A stretch of 64,000 nucleotides of DNA from Ichthyophthirius multifiliis (Eukaryota; Ciliophora; Oligohymenophorea; Hymenostomatida), in contig NW_004086003.1 in the NCBI RefSeq assembly GCF_000220395.1, positions 1 through 64,000 of the forward strand, read 5' to 3'. This document shows positions 27,910 to 38,044 of the stretch, piece by piece. Both the position numbers and the translations under genes were made by a program. Under the pieces are notes generated by a model. The model was not told where the DNA came from, searched no databases, and was given only the letters and a program-made list of their open reading frames with translations. The first letter of the stretch is position 1. The number at the start of each line of letters is the position of its first letter.

Positions 27910-29508
27910 ATTTATATATATTTTTATTTACTTTTCTATATGTAGTTTCTATAAGCATAATCAATTAAATTTTAAAAAGTATTTTTTTATTATATGATAA
28001 TCTCATAAATTTAATTTTAATTATATTTTTTACAAACAAAACATTATTAAAAGTTTAATTAGTTTAAATATTATTTATCTTCTCTATCAAGTTCAAAAAT
28101 ATTCTAAATAAGATTAGCTATTTCATTTTAAAATAAATTCGATTTTAATGACAAAATAACCATTAAATTTTTATATTTATTAAATAAAATATCAATAAAT
28201 AACTATTTTATTTCCAAAATATTTTCTTATGTATAAAACTCCATTTTATCTATTATGTCATAAATATACAAAAACTAATCCATTTTTTAAAAGGAACCAA
28301 AAAATTATTTACATATTAAATAATAAACGAAGAATCAATAATATTATGACCTAATAATCTTTAACAATATTAAGTTTTATTAATTTTCATTATTTCCGGA
28401 ATAAAAAATTCTACTATAAAATCTTAATTAGACTAGATTTTTTAAAAATCAATAAAATAAATAGATGAAATAAAATAAGTAATTTGTATATATATACTAT
28501 TTTTTAAATATATTAATATACTATTCTCTAAACTCGCCAATAAAAAGGCTTACATTAAACACAAAAAGAACTTGTTTTCTTATGAAAAAACAAAGGAAAA
28601 TTTCCTTGAAATTAATTAGCTTATTTATTATTTCGAAAGTAGTTTAAAGAAGTCCTTTTATTATAAATTTTCATCTATATTTTTATATTTTTTTAAATAA
28701 ATATCTGATATATAATCATTTTCATCAAAAACTTTATATTTAATTAATTTGTTTGAAAATGCTTTTTTTGTTTTTCTAAACTAAAAAACTCCGGAATAAA
28801 ATTCCCTATAGACTACATATATTATAAACTTTAATCATTAAAAATGTTAAACAACTATATATAATATTCTTAAAAATTTTAATTCAATTCTTATATATTA
28901 CTATTATATTCATTAATTTGTTTTAAATATTAAATATCTTTCCATTTTGAAAATGAATAAATATATTTGAAAATAACATAATGCAGTTTTATACTTTCAG
29001 TTTAAAGAATTGCTAAAAATAAATTGTTCTCTCTTATTAATAATTTATTATTAAATTTACAATCACCTATTATACATAAATTATATTCATCTTTATTCAA
29101 TATTAATTGAATTTCACTTAATAAATTTAAGCTATTATATAGATTTTATTCTATTTATTACATTTTATCTTCCTTTTTTCCTATTATAGCGAAATAAATA
29201 TCAAGGCTTTTTTCGACTAAAATTTGTGCTTGTTCTTATATTGTACCGATTTCTATGATTTTTTCTTGATTGTATTTTAAAGTAAGTCTTTAATCAAGCA
29301 AAACTTAAAATTTTTCGTTTACAAATTCGAAAGTAAGGTCTTTATCTTCTGTAAAATATTAATTAGAGATGTTTATATACTTTTTGTTTATTTTTAAAAT
29401 AAATTATTTAAATTAATAATAGTAAATAATTGAAAAAAAAAATACTTTTTAATGGAAATGTTTCAACGAATTATAAAATTATTAATTTTTTAAAGAGATA
29501 AAGTTCAT
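19133..29508 (-). CDS. Giant HECT-type E3 ubiquitin ligase
   Basis: Transfers ubiquitin from an E2 through a catalytic cysteine to substrates. The C-terminal HECT domain is clear: GENGYDMGGLSREFYPLAF, ISDLEDIDPELTKGLIWIL, FVTGSFKVPFEGFKNF, the active-site segment LPIGRTCGKIL, and after a long 377-nt intron (19222-19598) EIPEYSCKEIMKQKL...NEGSYGYYKK-stop. Upstream, the minus strand stays coding for about 8.5 kb: helical repeats, Glu/Asp-rich linkers near 22750 and 23300, and more helical repeats to 29.4 kb, giving over 3000 residues. The chosen start is MNFISLKNQQ at 29508, the first ATG of a frame that leads into YINISNQYFTEDKDLTFEF. Several (AT)n introns occur (for example near 22150-22280 and 27840-27930). 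The size and acidic linkers suggest a HUWE1/UPL1-type ligase, but I could not verify one continuous frame or exclude two adjacent genes. Confidence 0.85.
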
Positions 29509-29762
29509 AAATATAATTTATTTTTAAGAGATATAGTGATAAAAATTAAAATATAAATTTTTAAATGAAAAAAATAGTATATTATAATTAATAAAATAAT
29601 TAAATTTATATGAAAATAATTATATATAGATATTTATATTAATTATAAATCATATATTAATTATATCATATCATATAAATATTTTATTTTGCTTTACATA
29701 AATAATATATTATAAAATTAAAATAATTAATACAAAAATTTAAATATATATAAAATATAAAA

Positions 29763-29812
<50 letters not shown>

Positions 29813-29957
29813 ATTTACATATTATTTTTTAAAATATATACACATATATTATTTATATCTATGCATATTTTTAATATAAAGAATATTATTTATTTTTTTT
29901 ATATATTTATAATAAATTTTTTTATTAAAAAATAAAATATTATATATTTTCGAAAAT
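29509..29957. other. AT-rich intergenic spacer with (AT)n
   Basis: About 450 bp between two minus-strand genes, including a 40-bp (AT)n tract near 29770-29808. No coding frame seen. Confidence 0.55.
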
Positions 29958-30901
29958 TCAAAATACTAAACAAAAACTATCTTCCTATTCTTAATTATCA
30001 ATTTATTTTTCATTTAAAATATTAAAAACTTCATATTTATACTTTTATATATCAATTTTATTAATTTTTTTTTTATAACCAATTTCTTTGATTAATTTTT
30101 ACCCTATAAACCTCTTACATTGCGCCGAATGTAAATTTTTTATTAAAAACTTTACTTAATTATTATTTAAATTTCCGAAAACGGTTAATATTAGTTAATT
30201 TTTTGCCAAAACATTAACAAAAGGTTACCTTCCTTCTCCTCCAATTTACTAAATAATCTCTTTATCATATAGACTTTCCATATTTTCTTTCTTTTCTTCA
30301 ATAATAAGTATAAAAAGGATGTTTCCTTACGATATTTGGAAGCATTCTTTTAAGATTTCATTATAAAGTCCATTTTAGTTAAATAAAAGTACACGACCTT
30401 CACATATATGTAAAATAAAACAAAAATCGTATTTTTAATCAAACTTAAACTTACATAAAGAAGCTTTTTTTAACTCATAATGGTGTAAAGTTATATTTAA
30501 TTATAAAAACTTATTTATTTTATCCAAAAAAACCTCAAATTAATTATTTAAAGTATTCTTTAAAGACAATATAGCTATTTTTAGATGCCTTTTTTTCTCT
30601 TTTAGTATATTATTATATATATAAAATGCATTATGGGCTTTAATGCCTATATTTTACGAACAATTAGGACAAAAAATATATATTAAATCAAGTTTAGGTA
30701 TAATTGGATGTATTTCATAGTTAATTAAACCTTATAAAAGATAAAAATTATCTGTTTTTTACTTTAAATAGGCTTTATATGATATTAATAATTTACAACC
30801 TCGACATATTAATAAAGTCTAATTTAAAAAATTTTCATTTAAATATTATTAGTTTATAGTAAAATTTTCTTTTATATTAAAAAGGAAAAATTTTAGTTCA
30901 T
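29958..30901 (-). CDS. CxxC...CxxC zinc protein, possible beta-tent (RIG-I-CTD/Mis18/yippee-like) fold
   Basis: About 314 residues, no intron, stop TGA at 29958. From LICRGCKLLISYKAYLK a CxxC pair is followed 41 residues later by a second (IFCPNCSQNIGIKAHNAF). The arrangement, with hydrophobic beta-like stretches between and a G-I right after the second pair, resembles the zinc-holding beta-tent domains of RIG-I C-termini, Mis18 and yippee/cereblon; this is pattern resemblance only. The rest contains KGNIL-type ordered segments (FILHICEGRVLLFNQNG; GGEGRQPFVNVLAKNQ; LHSAQCKRFIGQKL). The ATG at 30901 (MNQNFSFLI) is one base out of frame with the body; one extra A in a short A run near 30870-30873 joins them. 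Otherwise the start is in an unseen exon. Function unknown. Confidence 0.65.
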
Positions 30902-30971
30902 TTAAAAAGAAATAAATATATATATTATTTATTTATTTAAGATATTAAAATAAAAATAAAAATGTATTTAT

Positions 30972-31025
<54 letters not shown>

Positions 31026-31098
31026 TATCTTATATATTATATTATTATTTTTTACTTTTTATTTATATAAAAAATTTTATAAATTTAAATATATTGAT

Positions 31099-31685
31099 AT
31101 GAGCAATAATAATGAAAATATTTTAGATGTATTATTATCTTAAAATGACTATAATAATTATTCATCATCAATAGAGTAATTCTTAGAACAAATAGTATTT
31201 CGTTTAAGGAGGCTAGAAGATAGAATATATAATGTCGAATCGTTATTTAAATAATAAACAAAGGCCAAATAACAATAAACTGACGAAATAAATTAATTAG
31301 AATAACAAATGAAAGATTATATTGACTAAAACATCCAAAAATATATACAAATAAGTAAAAAAACAGACGAAGAAGACCGTATATATGGTGTATTTACATA
31401 ATTTTAGACAAAAATTTAATATATAGAGCAATATATTCTTAAATACAATGATAAAATATCATTAATTGACGATTTCGAAGCATCAATTAAATAAATAGAG
31501 CAAACATAAAATGATTTTTCTAAATATATAAATAAAATATTGAAAATAAAAAATATAATATTAATATTATTCAAGATCTTGATACAAAAATAAAACTATA
31601 TAAGAAAACATTCTAGAAATAAACAATAAAATATAATTAAATTCTAAGAACATGTATTTTAACTCATAATTATAACGAAGACTGA
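31099..31685 (+). CDS. Small coiled-coil protein, function unknown
   Basis: Begins MSNNNENILDVLLSQNDY, then an amphipathic segment (FLEQIVFRLRRLEDRIYNVE) and a Gln/Lys/Glu-rich coiled coil. The ATG frame runs to about residue 150; the closing segment (NIIQDLDTKIKLYKKTFQ ... HNYNED-stop) is one base back, joined by adding one A to the 6-A run at 31548-31553, giving 195 residues. It ends about 110 bp from the convergent phosphatase gene. The Asp/Ser-rich head with a long coil is typical of small tubulin- or nuclear-pore-associated proteins, but I recognise no family. Confidence 0.6.
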
Positions 31686-31729
31686 AAAAAAAATTATATA
31701 TTCATATATTAATATATATATATAATTTT

Positions 31730-31760
<31 letters not shown>

Positions 31761-31796
31761 TATTTATATTTATATTATATAATATATTATATTATT

Positions 31797-32210
31797 TCAT
31801 AAATCTATTTTTTTTTTTTTCTTTATTTATGCCACAATAATTGTTATATCATCACTCTTACCTCCATTAAATTAAATTCCTTATGCCCTAGCTTTTTACG
31901 CAAAAGGGGAATCATATTCTTCATTTAATGATAATTCGAAAGATGTTTCAGCAATAACATTAGCCAATCTTTTCAATGAATGAGAGTATTTTGTGACTAA
32001 TTTACCTATTTATTCAGAATTTAAATTATCGAATACTCCATCTGATCCTATTATTAAAATATCATCTTCTTAAAAATCATGTTCGAATTCTAAACTATCC
32101 TCAGGCAAATTTCCACCTTCATGTATTCCAAGCTTTTATTTATATGTACACAAATAAACAATATAAGTAAATAAGTATATAATATATATATAATTTTTTT
32201 TTTTTTATAA

Positions 32211-32255
<45 letters not shown>

Positions 32256-32456
32256 TTATATACATTTATTTATACTTATATTTAATTTTTACTTAATAAG
32301 GTTAAATTGAAAGCCTTTTATTACTCTTAGAATTCAAATATTAGCTAAGCGTTTTTATTTTTATCTAAACGGTATAAAAAATAACCAGAATCTCCTATAT
32401 ATGAACTAAAAATTTTATTCTATTCTTCATTTATAGTAATTACAACTAATGTACTA

Positions 32457-32524
<68 letters not shown>

Positions 32525-32934
32525 ACTACCAGTTATTTATTATACATATGGAAACGTATCAATTATTAGTTATTTGGGATTATTTTAATATTTATTTTTA
32601 TTTTAATTATGCAATTGAGATAAATGCTTACACAAACCTTTCGAATATAAAGACGAGTCTATACCTTATCTCGCCCATCCTCCTACTCCATCTGCAACAG
32701 CTAATAATCTATTTTTATATTATTATTTATATTACTATTTTATTTATTTAAATATATATATATATAAAATAACTTCGAGTTTGCATAGTATGCGTCTTCA
32801 CCTCCTGTATGTTCTTTTTCGGGCATTGGAATGTTTTTAGCGCTATTTTTTTTGTTTTTTATTTGTTTTCGAATTTATATATAAATGTATTTTATTTTGG
32901 ATTTAAATACTAAAATTCGAAGTAGTTTTGACAT
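31797..32934 (-). CDS. PTC7: PP2C-type protein phosphatase, PTC7-like
   Basis: Metal-dependent Ser/Thr phosphatase; PTC7 orthologues are mitochondrial or nuclear-envelope proteins acting on coenzyme Q synthesis. Four exons (32934-32774, 32708-32523, 32453-32293, 32132-31797). The order of motifs matches PTC7: HTGGEDAYYANSK, LLAVADGVGGWARQGIDSS, GSSTLVVITINEEQ, SSYIGDSGYFLYR, ILIIGSDGVFDNLNSEQIG and GGKSDDITIIVAQ. All metal-binding Asp are present. The basic N-terminus (MSKLLRILVFKSKIKYIY) could be a mitochondrial presequence. Exon 3 carries one base too many: removing one A at 32302-32303 yields FNLPYQLGIHEGG across the intron, exactly the conserved PTC7 sequence. The stop is in frame through a 13-A run. 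Confidence 0.88.
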
Positions 32935-33095
32935 AAAATTTATTGGGAAATAATTAATATTAAATAAATATTATTTTTAAAATTTTTTTTAATCATTTTT
33001 TATTATTTATTTTCTAAAAAAAAAAAAATTATCTCTAAAATATATATATATATATATTAATATTATTTTACAATTAAAAATAATAATATATAGTT

Positions 33096-33874
33096 TCATT
33101 AATTTTTTAATTTCTTTATATATATTTCTACTAACTTTTATTAGTTTCCAGAATATTATTTTAAAAAAATATCAATTCTTTCTTCTAATAAATGCTTAAA
33201 TTCGACAAGACAAAATATTACGTTTTTCCTTAAATCTGGATTTTAATCATTTACAGACTTTTTTTAATATAAATATATATATATATATTGATAATATACT
33301 TATTATAGAATATCATTTATTTCTTAAAATATTTCAATAGCATCATCCTTTTGTAATTTCTATATTAAAATAGATATTTTTTTTATATAAATTTATAATA
33401 AAGGTGGTTTTTAAGTCTTAATTAATTATATTAAACATTAAAGTATTATATTTTAAGGAACACAGTTAATCATATTATCAATAATTTCGTCAAATTAATA
33501 AAAATCCTAAATTTTAAATAAGAATGCAATTATATATAATTATTTATATATATATATATAATATATATATATATATTTATAATTACATCATTCTAAATTT
33601 TTGAATAAAGTAATAAAAAATTATATATTATATTTTATTTAATATTTGTATAGAAATTTCCTGTTTAAAATAATAATTATGATATTTTTATCAATACTTC
33701 TTTGGAATCTATTGAATTTTCTATAAAATAAGAAATCAATTCTTATAATATTAAGTTAATTATATTTTATATTAAAATTTTATTATTTAAATAATTTATA
33801 ATTACAAAATTATACAAATCTTTTATAGTATTTTGTTACAATAATATATTTTTATTTGAAATATATAATTATTC

Positions 33875-33921
<47 letters not shown>

Positions 33922-35312
33922 TCTAATATTATATTTATTAATTTATCTCTATTTTTTCGTTTTGTAAAATATTTTATGTATCTTCTTAATTAATATTTTT
34001 TAATGCATTTATTATTTAAAAGCATAAATCTATTATTTATTGATTAACCATATTAGTATTTAATTACATAATAATTACATTTAATATTTATTTAATATAT
34101 TCTTTATTTTTTTATATAAACTAACTATTTTTTTCTATAATTATTAAAATTACTTCTAATACGCATATTTTTGGTATATTTTTGTTTATTTTTTCCACAC
34201 ATTTTAAAATAGGTAAAATAAGTTTTTATTAGTAATTTTCTGATATTAAAAAAATAAAATTATTCGCTTTTTATGATACTATATCTTCTCCATCTATCAA
34301 ATTATGTATTAATCTATAAATTATTTTTTCTAGATTTTACTCTATAATTTATAAAAAGCACATTTTATTAATTAAAATAATAAAACAGTCTAAACAACTG
34401 CTAATAACCTAAAAATTATTTTCCTAAAGATTTTCAACTAGTATTTGAATAACTGTATTTTATATATTTAATTATATGTTTTATATAGATTTTTCAGTAT
34501 TTTTTTCTAATAAATTTCTTAAAATATCTAATTAATAACTTATATTATTATTCTCATTTAATTAAATTTTTTCAATTAAAAAATCAAATTCTTACTCTAA
34601 ATTATTAAAAGAATCATTTTTCGTCAAATTTATTTATTTATTTGTCTCTAAAAGAATGCTTTTTTGATATTATTATTAATTAAAGCTAATTTTGTGCTTA
34701 TTATTTTATATTTTAGGCGAATTTCTTTATTTTTTAGGTGTATTTTCAAGCATTTTTTTCATTTAGATTTGATTTTCATTATTATTATTAAAATTTGAGC
34801 TTACTTTTAAAGACTAAGCTCTTTTTTTTTATACTTAATTTGTTTATTATAAATATTAGAATTATTTTTTTATAAATTAAATTCTATCTTATACAAATTT
34901 CTTTATAGACTGATCTAAACTTTCGTATATTTTTTCCCCTTTTTAAGGAAAGTTTTAAAAAAATAAAAAAAAAATTTCCCTAAAATTTTAACGAACTTCT
35001 TAATTCGGATCTTGAATATATTTCTTTATATAACTTATCAATTATTACATATATTTTTCAATTTGACTTTTACACATATGATGTGTTAGTATATATAATA
35101 AATATTAGCTTATTTTTTAACGAACAAATATATTTTTAGATTACAATTAATCAATTAATTAGTTAAAATATATATAGGAAGGTGTATGTTTTAATATAAT
35201 TTAAATACAAAAATTTGAGTTTTCGGCTATTATTTTATTCCCGGAATTTATAGTATTTAAAAGACTTTCTTTTGATATAAATTTATAAGCCATTCCCTAT
35301 AATATAATTTAT

Positions 35313-35362
<50 letters not shown>

Positions 35363-35667
35363 ACTACTTCAAATTTATTTTTTAAAATTTCAGAAGATAT
35401 TTCTATTAATCTACATGCTTCTTTTTATATTGATGAACGTTAATCTTTTAACTATATATATATGGATGTATATTAGAAACTTTTTTTTACTTATGCATTT
35501 ATTAAAGAGAATAATATTGGATAATTCTAAATAAAATAATCATTATTAGAATATGTTATTATAGATTGTTAGAGTTATTTAATACCTTGTAATCTTTTAT
35601 GCCAACTTTCTTAGTTTTCTAGTAATTCTTAAATTTATATTAATTATTTGTTAATAATATCTTACAT
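33096..35667 (-). CDS. CLASP: CLASP-type microtubule plus-end protein
   Basis: CLASPs are TOG/HEAT-repeat proteins that bind tubulin and rescue or stabilise microtubules. The N-terminus (MQDIINKQLIQIQELLENQE, SWHKRLQGIKQLQQS, DQRSSIQKEACRLIEISSEI) matches the CLASP_N domain. After an intron comes GMAYKFISKESLLNTINSGN and THHMCKSQIEKYM. A polar linker and a second HEAT region follow, then a 15-Gln tract written as TAA repeats at 33875-33919, then a C-terminal HEAT array ending NPDLRKNVIFCLVEFKHLLEERIDIFLKQY...LVEIYIKKLKNQ-stop, the typical CLASP ending. Several (AT)n introns (about 35310-35370, 33530-33590, 33265-33305). It is shorter than animal CLASPs. I did not check every exon phase. Confidence 0.85.
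33875..33919 (-). repeat. (TAA)15 tract encoding polyglutamine in CLASP
   Basis: Fifteen TTA units on the plus strand, read as fifteen TAA codons on the coding strand. In the ciliate code this is a pure Gln15 tract flanked by Lys and Glu. It lies between HEAT blocks of the CLASP protein. Confidence 0.8.
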
Positions 35668-36189
35668 TTATATATATATATATATATATATATTTATTTT
35701 CTAAAAAAATTTATGAATTTAGTTAATGTGTTTATATTATTAAATATAAAATATATTTAAATTATAAATTTGTTTTAAAAAATATTAATTATATTTGAAA
35801 AAAAAATTATTCATATTATTTCATTAAATAAGAAATTAATGTATAAAGCAAATATATAAAATTGATTATATATATATTTTTAAATATAAATATATATATA
35901 TATATATATATTATTTTTTTATTTTTTTTTTTTTTCTTATATCGAAAAATAATTTTATTTTTAATATTTTAATTATTTTATTAATTCAACTATAATTTTT
36001 TAATATTTAGCTTCAATTTAATATGTATGGTACCACTTCAAAAGTATTTATTTTTACCAAAAAATATATAAATATTTGTAATACAAATTTTATTTATCCA
36101 TATTCTTTTGTCTAATATTAATACTTAAATTACTAAATAAAAATAAATAGAAATTAAATTAAAATAAAAGATATATTTTAATAAAAAAC
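35668..36189. other. Divergent AT-rich promoter region
   Basis: About 520 bp between the divergent CLASP and ATPase-alpha-like genes. It has (AT)n runs near 35672-35691 and 35890-35910. One small less AT-rich patch near 36020-36045 gives no frame. No motif recognised. Confidence 0.5.
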
Positions 36190-37815
36190 ATGAAAATATT
36201 TACTAAGGCATTTAATTATAATAAAATAAAAAAATTTAAATTTTCCACTATAAAATATCCTTTCAACAATAAAATTGTTGAAATTGACGAAAACGCCTAT
36301 ACTGGTAAAATCGTTTAAATAAAAAATGACATAATACACTTTACTAATTTCCAAAAGAATCTTCTCTCCCCAAAAAGCATAATTTAATCCGAAGATGGAA
36401 CTACTAAAGGCCTAGTTTTGACTTTAAACGAAAAAATATCAACTGCATTACTATTATCTGAAAGTGAATTAGAAAACGAAGAAATCCCAGTAAAATTATT
36501 AAATACAAGTGGTTTATAAATAGCATTTAATTCCATTTAAAAATTCGGCAAAATAATAGATTTCTAAGGCAATTTAATAAACGAAAAAGAACAACAAATA
36601 GAAAATTAAGAAAGCGATATTTAATATAGTATTTTTGATTTAAAACCTCTAATTGGATAAACTAGAATATCTTCCTAATATTAAATATATACTGGAAATA
36701 TATAAGTTGATATGTCCCAAAAAGCCATATCTTAAGGTAATTTTGTGATATTAAAAGGCCGAAAAAACACTGGAAAATCTCATTTTTGTATCGAAACTGC
36801 AAAATAGAATTTCCAATATAACAAAAACACTTTTTGTGTATTTTTTACATCCGACAAGTCTAATTTAGCCCAAAAAATATTCGAAAATCTAAAGGAATTT
36901 CCAGAAAATTTCGTTGTTTTTTCATTATAAAATGAAGCAAAAAACTCCAGTTTTTTAACCGCTTTTAGTGCCTGTTCTTTGGCCAAAAAAATGCAATAAG
37001 AACAAGGAAAAGACATAATTTTTTTCCTAGATGATTATCTATAGCATTTATAATATGAAAAAGCCATTAATAAAGAAACACTTGGAGGAGCAAGGAATAT
37101 TATTAAAGATATTCATAGTCTATGTGGTAGTTTTGGTCTTGGAAACGGTAGTTTTACCTCATTTTTAGTCTTCGATGAGGATGAAAATACTACGGAATTG
37201 AAGGAAAGCGAGAGTTATGCCGATTAGATTATTAACTTTGATTTAAATGAGGGTGTTTGGAGGAATATTAAGCCGAAAATTTAATTAAGAAGTTCTGGTT
37301 TTTACGTAAAATAGCCTTGGATGAATGATTTATTTGCCGATTTATCAAAAAAACTGAACTAGGTGATAAAAGAGGTTCAAATTTAGAAAAATCAATACGA
37401 AAAATATGAAAAACTGAAAATTCATATAGAACCATGGGATTTTTACCTTTTAAAAGACTCATAATACTTCATGTAAATACTTGTTAGTTTAAATTATTTT
37501 TCTCCAGTCTAATAATATGTCCTTGTAGGGATTTTACTTGAAAGTATAAAAAATGAAAGTGTTTCGTAATTTAAGGAAAATCCATAATAATTTGTGAAAT
37601 CTTTATTTAATTTTATATAAGATTTTAAATAATTTAACAATGAAAGAAATATATTTGAATATGTAAATGATATTATATAGCATTCATAAAATAGAATAAA
37701 TGATAATACTATATAAGAAATGTAAGATTCTATAAAAAGAGTATATGAATTATTTATATTACATTTAAAAATGAATGATAAATTGCATTCTTTTAAAAAA
37801 GACTATTTTAATTGA
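36190..37815 (+). CDS. Divergent F1 ATP synthase alpha-subunit paralogue
   Basis: Intronless, 541 residues, frame-perfect. It follows the alpha-subunit plan: a basic N-terminus that could target mitochondria (MKIFTKAFNYNKIKKFKFST), a beta-barrel (NAYTGKIVQIKNDIIHF; TTKGLVLTLNEKISTALLL; KFGKIIDFQGNLIN), a P-loop GRKNTGKSH where alpha has GDRQTGKT, DIIFFLDDYLQH as Walker B, ETLGGARNIIKDIHSLCGSF in the place of the membrane-proximal loop, and a helical C-terminal domain (YFSPVQQYVLVGILLESI). At the alpha SVSRVGS position, which holds the arginine finger, it has SGFYVKQ, so the finger Arg appears to be lost. It is probably a regulatory or structural paralogue rather than the catalytic-site partner. 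Whether it belongs to the unusual ciliate ATP synthase is inference. Confidence 0.8.
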
Positions 37816-37860
37816 TATTTTTTTATGTATTATTTATGTTTTTGTCTAGGGGCAAAAAAA

Positions 37861-37948
37861 ATAAAAAATAAAAATATACATATAAATATATATATATATA
37901 TATTTATATATTTATATATTTATATATTTATATATTTATATATATATA
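37861..37948. repeat. AT-rich tandem (ATATTT)n-like tract
   Basis: Tandem TATATATT/TTATATAT units just downstream of the ATPase-like gene, in the 230-bp gap before the next start codon. An open frame through it is simply low-complexity sequence. Confidence 0.55.
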
Positions 37949-38044
37949 ATAACAATATTAATAACTATTTATATTTATATTTTTTTTTTTTTAAATTTAT
38001 AAATATATACATATATAATAATCGTTATATATATACATTTAAAA

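Noticed and set aside
32548-32751. 67-residue plus-strand open frame
   Set aside because: Antisense to the PTC7 exon with VADGVGGWARQG and to its intron.
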